This document shows, one piece after another, positions 6,733 to 14,972 of a stretch of DNA of 21,591 nt (position 1 is its first letter; each line of letters starts with the position of its first letter). The DNA is from JAZDLC01 sp043802345 (lineage in GTDB: Bacteria; Planctomycetota; B15-G4; JADJEK01), in assembly GCA_043802345.1 (NCBI GenBank), contig JAZDLC010000483.1, forward strand, positions 1 to 21,591, read 5' to 3'. Position numbers and translations under genes: made by a program. The notes below the pieces were generated by a model. The model was not told where the DNA came from and made no database searches. It worked only from the letters and a program-made list of their open reading frames with translations.

Positions 6733-9516
6733 TCACGACTGGTGGAGGATGACGTCCTTGCGCCTCTCCTCCGGCGTGACCTTTAGCTCGACCACACGCC
6801 CCTCCCGCACCTTGCCGGAGACGATCGTCCGGTAGGGCGCGTGGAGCTTGAAGTCGGCTTCCCACTGCTTGGGCCAGGCGGGGAGGAGGTGGATGGTGCG
6901 GCCCTCGGTTTGCATCAACATCGTCTGGAGGGTGCGCATGAGGACGCCGCCGTGGTCCTGGTCGGGGACCCAGTCGTAGTTGGGGCCCCAGAAGGCGGGG
7001 AAGCGGGAGCCCTGGTCCTTGTTGCGGGCGCGGCTGACGAGGTTGGCGCGGGCCGCTTCGGCGAGGCCGAGGTGGGTCATGAAGAGGTCGTCCTGGCGCC
7101 AGCCGAAGGCGCCGCGGTCGAGGCGCGCCTCGAGGGCGCGGAGGCCGAGGGGGGCGTTTTCCTTCTCGAAGCTGACGAGGCGGAAGGGGAAGACGGCGTA
7201 GAGCTCCGGGTTCTCGACGTTGCTCTTGTTCTCGAACCGCGCGGCCGGGGCGAGCATGGGTTCGCCGTCCTTCTCGGTAATCGGTAGCACCGGTGTCTTG
7301 GCTAGTACCCTTCGCCAGAACCCGCGCTCTTGGTCGTCGCCGAGATCGTCGGGGAGCGAGAGCAGGCGGGAAGTGACCGCGCGCAGGCCGGCGACTTCGG
7401 GCATCGGGTTGGTGCAGTCCCACCAGGTCTCGAGGGCCTGTGACGGGGTCATGACGAGCTTGCCGTTCTCGTCCGTCGGGTACTGCTGCTCGAAGAAGGT
7501 CAGGATTTCTCGCGCGGTGGGGATCAGTGTCTTCCTGGCGAACTCCCGGTCCAGCGTGTGTTCGTAGGAGTCGAGCATCATCCAGACCAGCTCGAGGCCG
7601 CTGACCCATTCCCACTTGTGCCAGCCGCTCTCCTGGAGCTTGTCATCACCCCGCTCCGAGAAGGGCGTCCAGCCGTAGGTCGCGGTGAAGATCGGGCCGA
7701 AGAACTCGATGCACTCCGGAATGAAAGCGCCGTCGTGGCCGGTGTAGAGCTTCGTCCGGTGCTTGTGGAGCGGCATCAGTTCATCCGCGTACATCCGGAA
7801 GAGCGGCCGCATCATCATCTCGGTGTCGCCGCTCGCGCACATGCTGAGGTACGGCAGGCGTGTGTTCTGCCACCAGTAGCCGGGGCCCCAGCGGCGGTAG
7901 TCGGCGTCGCCGAACTTCCCCTCGTACGGCACGGTGAAGATCGAGCCGTTGAACTTGATCGGGTAGCGGCCGCGGCCGGCGCAGGCGTCGACCCAGCGCT
8001 GCAGGGCGTAGGCGCGGCTGACGGTGGCGGCGTCGTCGAGTTCGCTGCCGTCCGAAGAAGCCTCCAAGCGGCCGTCGATATACAGGGCCAGCGCACCCGA
8101 CGCCGCGTCGATCGTGGCGGCGACGTGCACCCACTCGTCCTTCGGCAACACGTCCTTGGCGCTGAGAATCGTGGAGCCGACGATGAGACGCAGGGAACGG
8201 CCGGGGTAGGTATCGAACAGGAGCCCGTCCGAGGAGCCGGGAGTCGTCTTGTCGACGATCCGTCCGCCGCCTGCAGGCAGGTCGCCCGGCTTCAGCCAGG
8301 CTTCGAGCGTCAGGCCGCCCTCGAAGGTCCAGTCGGCGGAGTTCGCGATCGGTTTGACGAGCGGTCTCGCGCTCCGGAAGAGGGGGGAGGGAAGCTGAGT
8401 GGAGCTGTCGGCCGCGCGCTCTCCCGCGAGACGGGCGATCTCCTCCGCTGTCGCCGCATGCTGGGAGATCGTCAGCCTGCCGAACTCGCCGACGAAACGG
8501 TTCGCATCGTGCTGGTCGATGCCGATCCGCGCCGTGTGTGCATTCCGGGGCACGGGGTCGCTGCCGGCGACCTGCGTGACATGGATCCAGCTTCGCTGCC
8601 AGAACTCCTGCCACCACATCTCGTGGGCCATGCGCTGTTCTTCGAACGAAGTCTCTCCGACCTCTGCCGCCAGCCTGTCAATGTTCGCCAGCCACTGCTT
8701 CGGAGTGGAGGGGTGCTCCGTCGTCACGAAGAGGTCGAAGCGGTGTTGCTGGCTCGCGGGAGAGAGCAGGCGGGTGTCGTCGATTCGATGGCCATGTTCG
8801 GCCGCAACCACACCGCCGAAGATGCGATGGAGAAGCGGGTCATCCTTCCCCTCGAAGCCGTCCGACAGACCCTGGATCTCCGCCATCGGCTTCGGGCCGA
8901 CCGACTTCTCGTTGAAGTGATACCAGCCGATCCGGTCCTCGAGCCCCTCGATGATTGTGTCCGGCTCGACGAAAATCGGCTCGTGGAGACGGTTCGGTTT
9001 CGAACGGTCCTCGAGCAGGTCGCTGCACTCGCACTCCGGGTACGGAGTCCGCTCGGTTCGCCACAAGTCGATCACAGCCGTAGCGGTGCGCTCTGCCTGC
9101 CCCTCGATGGTGACATGAACCATCGGATGATGGGCGTCGACCCACAGGCGCAGGGTCACCGCCTCATCACCCTCGCCGCACCGGACGACCATGGCGCCTT
9201 CTCCCAGGCTGAGCCGCTGTTTGAATCTCCTCGAAACCGGCAGCGGCGGGTCGGTGGTGACTCGCAAGCGCCCGACCTTCAGCAGCCGGCCGTTGTCGCT
9301 CCAGCTATCGGTCCTGCCGATGTAGAAGACCAGCGCCCCGTCCGGCTCGACCCAGGCGTTCAGGCTGATCTCGCCGTTGCCGAGCGGCATCGAACCGCCG
9401 GCATCCGCGCTCGGCGAGTCCCAGACGACGTCATGCCTCTCGGGGGCAGTCTCCTGGCCAAAGAGCGAGGAGAGTGGAATCAGTGCGCAGGCGAGGACCA
9501 GTGCTGCAAGACGCAT
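6733..9516 (-). CDS. Secreted DUF5703/GH95-like glycoside hydrolase-like protein with nested LamG-like domain
   Basis: The 927-residue protein has a clear signal peptide (about residues 1-21, MRLAALVLAC start). Residues ~30-300 match the DUF5703 beta-sandwich pattern (MPLGNGEISLNAW, LVFYIGRTDSW, NGRLLKVGRLRV). A LamG/concanavalin-like unit at ~385-490 (LTLEAWLKPGD, EWVHVAATID, LALYIDGRLEAS) interrupts the join to the helical barrel. The barrel resumes at VSRAYALQRWVDACAGRG and NGSIFTVPYEGKFG, a layout like GH95 (alpha/alpha)6 enzymes such as alpha-L-fucosidases. E601 in GAFIPECIEFFG is a possible acid/base residue, by resemblance only. Hydrolysis of an exported or environmental glycan in the periplasm or outside is likely; the sugar is unknown. 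It starts 9 nt after the stop of a POT-family transporter, so the two should be cotranscribed. Confidence 0.82.
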   Translation of the reverse strand: MRLAALVLACALIPLSSLFGQETAPERHDVVWDSPSADAGGSMPLGNGEISLNAWVEPDGALVFYIGRTDSWSDNGRLLKVGRLRVTTDPPLPVSRRFKQRLSLGEGAMVVRCGEGDEAVTLRLWVDAHHPMVHVTIEGQAERTATAVIDLWRTERTPYPECECSDLLEDRSKPNRLHEPIFVEPDTIIEGLEDRIGWYHFNEKSVGPKPMAEIQGLSDGFEGKDDPLLHRIFGGVVAAEHGHRIDDTRLLSPASQQHRFDLFVTTEHPSTPKQWLANIDRLAAEVGETSFEEQRMAHEMWWQEFWQRSWIHVTQVAGSDPVPRNAHTARIGIDQHDANRFVGEFGRLTISQHAATAEEIARLAGERAADSSTQLPSPLFRSARPLVKPIANSADWTFEGGLTLEAWLKPGDLPAGGGRIVDKTTPGSSDGLLFDTYPGRSLRLIVGSTILSAKDVLPKDEWVHVAATIDAASGALALYIDGRLEASSDGSELDDAATVSRAYALQRWVDACAGRGRYPIKFNGSIFTVPYEGKFGDADYRRWGPGYWWQNTRLPYLSMCASGDTEMMMRPLFRMYADELMPLHKHRTKLYTGHDGAFIPECIEFFGPIFTATYGWTPFSERGDDKLQESGWHKWEWVSGLELVWMMLDSYEHTLDREFARKTLIPTAREILTFFEQQYPTDENGKLVMTPSQALETWWDCTNPMPEVAGLRAVTSRLLSLPDDLGDDQERGFWRRVLAKTPVLPITEKDGEPMLAPAARFENKSNVENPELYAVFPFRLVSFEKENAPLGLRALEARLDRGAFGWRQDDLFMTHLGLAEAARANLVSRARNKDQGSRFPAFWGPNYDWVPDQDHGGVLMRTLQTMLMQTEGRTIHLLPAWPKQWEADFKLHAPYRTIVSGKVREGRVVELKVTPEERRKDVILHQS

Positions 9517-9525
9517 ACGAACCCG

Positions 9526-11166
9526 CTAACTCTTCCCCATATGCTGTTTCATGACGCCGCGAATCCACGGCGTCAGCATGGCGATGACGATCGCCGCGAA
9601 GATCGCGGCGATGCAGTTGATCGTGAAGATCCAGACCAGCGGGATCGACTCCCAGAAGCTGGCGAGGACACCGGCGAGCTTGTTGCCGATGGCGGTGGCC
9701 AGGAACCACCCGCCCATCATCAACGCCGTGACGCGGGGCGGCGACAGCTTCGACACCAGCGCGAGCCCCATCGGACTGAGGCACAGCTCGCCCACGGTGA
9801 TGATGCCGTAACTCGCGACCAGCCACATCGCCGAGGTCTTCCCGGCGCCGCCGTGGGTCAGCACCACGGCGATGATCATCGGCAGGGTCGAAAGGGCGGT
9901 GATGAACATGCCCCAGGCGATCTTGGCCGGGGTGGACGGCTCCTTGTTCCGTCGTCTGAGAAGGCTGAAGAACCAGACCACCAGCGGGGTCAGGACCACG
10001 ATGAAGAACGGGTTGATCGACTGGAACATCTCGGTCGAGATCAACGCCACCTTCTCCCCCTCCGCGGGGCGCTCCGCAGCCGGCACGTTGTGCCAGTACG
10101 AGTCCTTGGCGTCCGGATCCTCGATCGCGGTGCCGATGGTGGCGTCCTGCGAGAAGTGGAGCCCCTCGACCACCGGCGTGGCGGCGCCCGCCTCGCGCCA
10201 GGTGTTTTCCTCGGCCCAGATCGTCTGTGACGAGCCGTTCTGGTGGAAGATCATCCAGAAGACCACAACCACGGCGAACACCGAGAGGAGTGCGCCGATC
10301 GGACCCTTCTCGTCAGGCGCCGCCCGCTTCCAGAGCAGCACATAGTAGATGATGATCGGGATCGTCGCGCAGACGAACGCCGCCGTCATGGCGTTGTGGA
10401 ACACATTGGCCAGGAAGTTGTAGCCGAGGGTGCCGCAGGCGGCCGCCGGCAGGAGCACCTGTAACAGCAGGTTCAGCATCACGGTGCCGCCGTCTTTCGC
10501 CGCGGAGCCGGCCGCGCCGCGATCGGGCGTGCCGGCGAGATGCTTCTGGCCCGACAGGAACCAGATCACGCCGACCACCATGCCGAGCCCGGCGGCGCAA
10601 AACGCGAAGCCCCAGCCGTACTGGTTGCGCAGCCAGGCCGCCACGAAGTTGCAGATGAAGGCGCCGATGTTGATGCCCATGTAGAAGATGTTGTAACCCG
10701 ACTCCTTCAGCGGACTGTCGTCGGCGTACAGTCGGCCGACCAGGGCGCTCATGTTCGGTTTGAAGAAGCCGTTGCCGATGCAGATGACCAGCAGGGAGAT
10801 GTAGAAGCTGGGGAGGCGGGGGATCCAGTCCATGCCCGGCAGAATCGGCACGCCGACCCCCAGGTAGCCGAGCGCCATCAGCGACCCGCCGATGACGATG
10901 CTCTTCCTGTAGCCGAGAAAGTTGTCGGCCAGGATGCCGCCGAAGAACGGCATGACGTAGACCATGGCCAGGTACGAGCCGTAGATCTCGCCGGCCCAGG
11001 CCTTGTCGAAGCCGAGTCCGCCGAAGGGACCCGCCTCCAGCGGATCGATCATGTACAGGACTAAGATCCCGAGCATGAGGTAGTAGCCGAACCGTTCCCA
11101 CATCTCGGTGAAGAACAGGACGGGCAGCCCGCGGGGGTGACGGAGGCGATCAGTGCTGGTGGTCAC
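9526..11166 (-). CDS. POT/PTR-family proton-coupled oligopeptide transporter (MFS)
   Basis: This is a polytopic inner-membrane protein with the POT signature near its start: TEMWERFGYY, the ExxERFxYY proton-coupling motif of transmembrane helix 1. The family segments GGILADNFLGYRKSIVIGG and FYMGINIGAFICN follow. At ~546 residues it has the usual length for DtpT-like members with 12-14 helices. A long polar loop lies mid-protein (IWAEENTWREAG onward). POT proteins import di- and tripeptides with protons; some bacterial relatives carry other small substrates. I prefer GTG 11166, because GGGAG lies 9 nt upstream. The ATG at 11184 adds six residues but has no ribosome site. It is the first of a two-gene unit with the glycosidase-like gene. 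The gap up to 11252 shows no clear promoter. Confidence 0.88.
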   Translation of the reverse strand: MTTSTDRLRHPRGLPVLFFTEMWERFGYYLMLGILVLYMIDPLEAGPFGGLGFDKAWAGEIYGSYLAMVYVMPFFGGILADNFLGYRKSIVIGGSLMALGYLGVGVPILPGMDWIPRLPSFYISLLVICIGNGFFKPNMSALVGRLYADDSPLKESGYNIFYMGINIGAFICNFVAAWLRNQYGWGFAFCAAGLGMVVGVIWFLSGQKHLAGTPDRGAAGSAAKDGGTVMLNLLLQVLLPAAACGTLGYNFLANVFHNAMTAAFVCATIPIIIYYVLLWKRAAPDEKGPIGALLSVFAVVVVFWMIFHQNGSSQTIWAEENTWREAGAATPVVEGLHFSQDATIGTAIEDPDAKDSYWHNVPAAERPAEGEKVALISTEMFQSINPFFIVVLTPLVVWFFSLLRRRNKEPSTPAKIAWGMFITALSTLPMIIAVVLTHGGAGKTSAMWLVASYGIITVGELCLSPMGLALVSKLSPPRVTALMMGGWFLATAIGNKLAGVLASFWESIPLVWIFTINCIAAIFAAIVIAMLTPWIRGVMKQHMGKS

Positions 11167-11252
11167 GACGTCTGACTCCCTCATTCGATTCAGGTCATCA
11201 GAATGTACCTTCAGCTCTTCCCGGAATCGCCGGGTGATCCGGTTTCTTCCGC

Positions 11253-12068
11253 TCAGTTTCCCCGCCGCCGGTAGAATTCCTCGATGATCCGGCCGTTCTC
11301 CTCCACCTCATGCGCCACCTGCTCGACCAGGGCCTCCATCTCCGGTGCCGCCGGTGTGTCGCCGAAATCCTTCAGGTACTCCTCCGCGACATCCCGGGCC
11401 TCGATCAGCGGGCTGATGTCATAGGCGGCTCCCTTGGTGCTGCACTGAAGGCAGACGGCCAGGGCATGCAGTGCTTTCTCGCGCACCTCCTTTGGCGGGC
11501 GCCTTGCGAGCAGGCGCCGGTACGCCTCCTCCGCGAAGGCCCATTCATGCCCCGCCTGGTGCTGGCCGGCCAGGCGAAGCCAGGCGTCGTTGCAGCAATG
11601 ATGCTCCGGGTAGTTCACCACGAGAAACCCCAGCGCCTCGATCGCCGGCTTCCGGTCGAGCAGGACTCCGCCCAGCAGCGGCTTCGGATTCTCCGCCAGG
11701 CCACACCCGATGGCGTACAACCTGTCCGGGAGAACCGCGTGCGCCCGGGTGAAGGGGAAGTCTTCCAGCAGCCGGCGATACTCCGCAAGGGCAAGCTCGA
11801 AGTCTCCCAGCTGATAGAGAGACTCGGCCTCCAGGAACCGCAGTGTCTCCGTCTTTCTCGCGGCGAGCCGTTTCTGAAGCATGACCTCGCAGAGGTTCGC
11901 GCACCTCTCGTATCTCTCGGCCTTGAACAGGCTCATCGCCTGGGCGAGAGACCCGATCGAGTTCGTTGTCGGGGCCGGAAGGACTTCGTCCTTGGGTGCG
12001 GTCGCCGAACATCCGCCGACGAGACAGGCGGCCAGCAGGAGCGAGTTGGCACGCAAGAGGGCGGTCAT
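11253..12068 (-). CDS. TPR-containing outer-membrane-type lipoprotein (BamD/YfiO-like architecture)
   Basis: The 271-residue protein opens with a lipoprotein signal, hydrophobic LLLAACLVGGC, giving a good lipobox (V-G-G-C). The mature part is helical and rich in TPR-like repeats (AMSLFKAERYERCANLCEVML, SLYQLGDFELALAEYRRLL, AFAEEAYRRLLARRP). This recalls BamD/YbgF-type envelope scaffolds, but similarity to true BamD is only architectural. Its ATG overlaps the permease stop by 4 nt (ATGA at 12065-12068), making it the last gene of the metal-uptake operon. That placement suggests an envelope role linked to metal import, though it may simply ride along. Several Cys residues lie beyond the lipobox (CANLC, HHCCND, CLQC), which is unusual for such a scaffold. 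Confidence 0.75.
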   Translation of the reverse strand: MTALLRANSLLLAACLVGGCSATAPKDEVLPAPTTNSIGSLAQAMSLFKAERYERCANLCEVMLQKRLAARKTETLRFLEAESLYQLGDFELALAEYRRLLEDFPFTRAHAVLPDRLYAIGCGLAENPKPLLGGVLLDRKPAIEALGFLVVNYPEHHCCNDAWLRLAGQHQAGHEWAFAEEAYRRLLARRPPKEVREKALHALAVCLQCSTKGAAYDISPLIEARDVAEEYLKDFGDTPAAPEMEALVEQVAHEVEENGRIIEEFYRRRGN

Positions 12069-13303
12069 GGTCCGATCTCGATCTCGACCTTGTTCGAAGA
12101 ACAGACGTCGGCAGGCAACATTCCCGTCTCCTGGTCCGGCTCGAGTGGGTCGCCGGTCCAGAGGGAGGCGGACAGGAGGTACACGCCGGGAGCCAGAGGG
12201 CCGGTTTCCAGGAGCATCTGTCCGGCGGTGCGGGAGGCCGCTGGCAGAAGCTTCACCACTCCCATCGATTCGCCCGCATCGACCAGGAGGTGCAGATTCC
12301 CGGGGACGGGCCCGGAGAACCGAATCACGTAGTCGACGTGGAGGTCCTCGCCCTGCCGGATCTTGCGGTCGTGGACCTCGAGCTTCAGGTCGATTCGGGT
12401 GTCCGCCGTGGCCGCTCCCGAGGTCTGGGGTTCCACCCTCCCTTCGAGCGAGAAGAACGTCAGCGCGGCGAAGGTGAGGAGACTTCCCACGCCGGCGGCG
12501 ACGTGAATCCTGGAGGCCGCCGCGGAGAGCAGGAGCACGGCGGCGGCGACCACGATGGCGGGGCCGGTCGGTACGTCGAACAGGATCGCTCCGAGCACGC
12601 CGCCGAATGCGGTCAGCAGGGCGGCCAGGATCGAGATCACGAAGACCCGCACGATCCGCTCGGAGACCAGCAGCCCGATCATCGGTGGCAGGATGAGGAA
12701 GGCGAAGGCCAGCAGCGAGCCGGCGGTGCTGATCGAGAGGGCGATGATGGTGCCGAGCGAGAGGTACTGGAGCAGATTGAAGAAACCCGTCCGCACGCCG
12801 AGCGTCCGGGCCGACTCCGGATCGAAGGAGATCATCAGGAACTCACGCGCGAACAGGGCGTGAATCAGCAGGACCACTCCGACTCCCACCGCCAGGACCT
12901 GAACCTGGTCGGAGGTGGTGAACAGCAGCGTGCCGTAGATGATGTGTTCGACCTGATCCAGCTCGGCCCCGGACCTTGATACGAACAGCACGGCAAGAGC
13001 GGTGGAGATCGCGAACGCCGCGCCGATGGTCGCGTCGCCGGTCACCCGTTTCGGTTTCTTCACAAGGGCGAAGAAGGAGACTCCGGCCAGTGCCGAGAGG
13101 ATCGCGGCCGGAAGCGGCCAGAAATGCAGCAGGAAGGCGAGGGCGACACCCGCGGCGGAGATCTGCGCGGTAGCGATGCCGACAAACGAGATCCGTCCCA
13201 GCACGACATAGAGACCGACCACCGCGCACCCGACGGCGATCAGGGCCGCCGCCAGATAGGCGTTTTGATAGGTCGAAAGCATGGCGCTCCAGGAGTCGAT
13301 CAT
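12065..13303 (-). CDS. Zn/Mn ABC transporter permease (ZnuB-type) fused to an exported beta-rich domain
   Basis: Residues 1 to ~270 are a hydrophobic ABC-3/ZnuB-type permease: AVVGLYVVLGRISFVGIATAQISAAG near the N terminus, GDATIGAAFAISTALAVLF in the middle, and LLAFAFLILPPMIGLLVSERI typical of the family. A further hydrophobic helix (AGVGSLLTFAALTFF) follows. The last ~125 residues are soluble and beta-rich (IDLKLEVHDRKIRQGEDL, VYLLSASLW), like a small Ig-type or carbohydrate-binding sandwich, presumably periplasmic. ZnuB proteins usually have about 260-290 residues; this one has 412. ATG 13303 overlaps the ATPase stop by 4 nt. The much longer upstream open frame (to 13708) overlaps the ATPase gene and is not real coding. 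Confidence 0.88.
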   Translation of the reverse strand: MIDSWSAMLSTYQNAYLAAALIAVGCAVVGLYVVLGRISFVGIATAQISAAGVALAFLLHFWPLPAAILSALAGVSFFALVKKPKRVTGDATIGAAFAISTALAVLFVSRSGAELDQVEHIIYGTLLFTTSDQVQVLAVGVGVVLLIHALFAREFLMISFDPESARTLGVRTGFFNLLQYLSLGTIIALSISTAGSLLAFAFLILPPMIGLLVSERIVRVFVISILAALLTAFGGVLGAILFDVPTGPAIVVAAAVLLLSAAASRIHVAAGVGSLLTFAALTFFSLEGRVEPQTSGAATADTRIDLKLEVHDRKIRQGEDLHVDYVIRFSGPVPGNLHLLVDAGESMGVVKLLPAASRTAGQMLLETGPLAPGVYLLSASLWTGDPLEPDQETGMLPADVCSSNKVEIEIGP

Positions 13304-14067
13304 TGCGTTCGCTCCTTTGGCCGGATCTGGACCGCGCCCCCGACTTCCAGGACCTCCACGGGAATGCCGTAGATCGCCGAGAGTTTCTGCTCGGTCAGCA
13401 TCTCTTCGCGCGGCGCCATGGTCACCCTGCCGCCGTGGACCAACGCCAGGTGGGAGGCCCGGTTCGCCACCAGGTTCAGGAGATGCGTCACGAACAGGAC
13501 CGTGACCCGCTCCTTCCCGGCCAGGTCCGTGATCAGGTTCATGATCGCATGCTCCGAGACCAGGTCCATGCCGTTGGTCGGCTCGTCCAGGACCAGCAGT
13601 TCGGGCTTCCCTGCCAGCGCCCTGGCGATGAGCGCCCGCTGCTGCTGGCCGCCCGACAGGTCCCGGTAGAGGCAATCCCGGAGTTCGGGAATCTCGAGCC
13701 GCTCGCACGCCTCCTGGACGGCGCGACGATCCTCCGCCGAGACCCTCCGGAACGGGCCGATCCTGGGGTAGCGCCCCATCGTGACCAGATCGCCCACGCT
13801 CAGCGGGAACACCGGATCGATCGTGATCCGCTGCGGCACGTAACCGATCCGCAGCTTGCCGTTCGCGCGGACGATTCTCCCTTCCTTCGGGCGGAGCGTG
13901 CCGAGGAAGGCGCGCAGCAGGGTTGTCTTGCCCGAGCCGTTGGGGCCGACGATGCCGACGAACATGCCGGAGGAGATCGACATCCGCACGTTGGTCAGGA
14001 CCGGCTTGCGTCCATAGCCGAGCCTCGCCCCCTCGACCTGGAGCAGGGGTGATGCGGCGTTGTTCAG
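13300..14067 (-). CDS. Zn/Mn ABC transporter ATP-binding protein (ZnuC-type); probable CTG start
   Basis: This is a 255-residue ABC ATPase. Walker A GPNGSGKTT is at 41-49, with Q-loop YVPQR, signature LSGGQQQR, Walker B LLVLDEP and switch FVTH. Context (ZnuA before, ZnuB after) marks it as the energising subunit of a zinc/manganese importer. No ATG, GTG or TTG lies upstream of the first beta strand (LLQVEGARLGYG) until deep in the preceding gene. The CTG at 14067 overlaps the ZnuA stop as CTGA, the same geometry as the ATGA junctions elsewhere in this operon. GGGAG lies 7 nt upstream. The first in-frame GTG or ATG would remove strand 1. The function call is firm; the start rests on this layout. 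Confidence 0.92.
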   Translation of the reverse strand: MNNAASPLLQVEGARLGYGRKPVLTNVRMSISSGMFVGIVGPNGSGKTTLLRAFLGTLRPKEGRIVRANGKLRIGYVPQRITIDPVFPLSVGDLVTMGRYPRIGPFRRVSAEDRRAVQEACERLEIPELRDCLYRDLSGGQQQRALIARALAGKPELLVLDEPTNGMDLVSEHAIMNLITDLAGKERVTVLFVTHLLNLVANRASHLALVHGGRVTMAPREEMLTEQKLSAIYGIPVEVLEVGGAVQIRPKERTQ

Positions 14068-14972
14068 GGGAGGGCTCCCAGGATCGTGTACAGGTTCTGT
14101 TCGATCAGATCCTGATACGTTTCGGTACCGGGCCGGAATCCGGGCATGGTTCCCATCGTGACCACCTTCACTCCGGTCTGATCCTCGAGGAAACGGGTGG
14201 CATCCTGATCGTGGTACGGTTCCCGCACGATGACCGCGACCTTGCGGCTGCGAATCGTCTCGATGACCTCCAGCAGGTGCTTCTGGGTGGGCGGGATTCT
14301 CGGCTTCGGTTCGACCGTGCCGACCACCTCGAACCCGAACCGACGAGCGAAGTACGGCCACGAGTCGTGGTAGACGACAATTGGCGTCCCTTTTTTCGCG
14401 ATCGCCTTTTTCAGCCAGGTGCGGAGACGAGCCCTGAGGTCGTCCTGGAACGTCTTCAGATTCGCCAGGTAGAGCTTCGCCGAGCCCGGGTCCACGGCCG
14501 TGAAGCCGGCGGCGATGTTGTTGGCGATCGTCAGGCCGTTCACGGGGTCGGTCCAGTAATGGGGATTCCCGTACAGGTGCACGTCGCCTTCCGCGCGGCT
14601 CGGGTAGTCCGGAACCTGCAACAGCTTGATCCCATCGGACGCGTCGATGTTGCCGGGCTGGTACCGCACGATCTTCGGATTGTGCGAGCCCTTGATGGCC
14701 GGGTCGGCCCAGAGTTCCAGGTCGAGTCCGGTGTGGATGAAGACATCCGCGTTGGTGAGCTGGGCGAAGACCGATGGCTTCGCCTGGATGGAATGCAGGT
14801 CCCATGTCGGATCGGCGATCGTCGTGACCTCGATGCGGTCGCCCCCCACCTGTTTGGCGATGCTGGCGAGAGCTGAATGGGTTGCGACAACAACCAGCTT
14901 GTCGGCAGAAGGGGACTGGGGGGCTGCTTCCGCCGGAAGAGCGGTGAAGAGAGCCAGGACGAGAGCGATCAT
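14064..14972 (-). CDS. Zn/Mn ABC transporter periplasmic substrate-binding protein (ZnuA/TroA family)
   Basis: The 302-residue cluster A-I binding protein has a short signal peptide (MIALVLALFTALPAEA). The first domain has TTIADPTWDLHSIQAKPS with the conserved His ligand and FIHTGLDLELW. A second His is in NPHYWTDP and a third in VVYHDSWPYF; the C-terminal Asp ligand is probably in EPYHDQDATRF. That is the three-His/one-Asp pattern of zinc/manganese binding proteins. There is no long His-rich loop between domains, unlike many ZnuA proteins. ATG 14972 overlaps the porin stop by 4 nt (ATGA). It should capture metal delivered across the outer membrane and hand it to the permease. Zinc versus manganese cannot be settled here. 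Confidence 0.9.
   Translation of the reverse strand: MIALVLALFTALPAEAAPQSPSADKLVVVATHSALASIAKQVGGDRIEVTTIADPTWDLHSIQAKPSVFAQLTNADVFIHTGLDLELWADPAIKGSHNPKIVRYQPGNIDASDGIKLLQVPDYPSRAEGDVHLYGNPHYWTDPVNGLTIANNIAAGFTAVDPGSAKLYLANLKTFQDDLRARLRTWLKKAIAKKGTPIVVYHDSWPYFARRFGFEVVGTVEPKPRIPPTQKHLLEVIETIRSRKVAVIVREPYHDQDATRFLEDQTGVKVVTMGTMPGFRPGTETYQDLIEQNLYTILGALP

Noticed and set aside
7558..10230. 890-codon open frame on the plus strand
   Set aside because: It lies opposite the glycosidase-like and POT genes, whose motifs are unambiguous; composition is that of a shadow frame despite its length.
13304..14805. Upstream extensions of the permease and ABC ATPase reading frames
   Set aside because: The extra codons overlap the neighbouring gene in another frame and have no family similarity; 4-nt overlap starts explain the data better.
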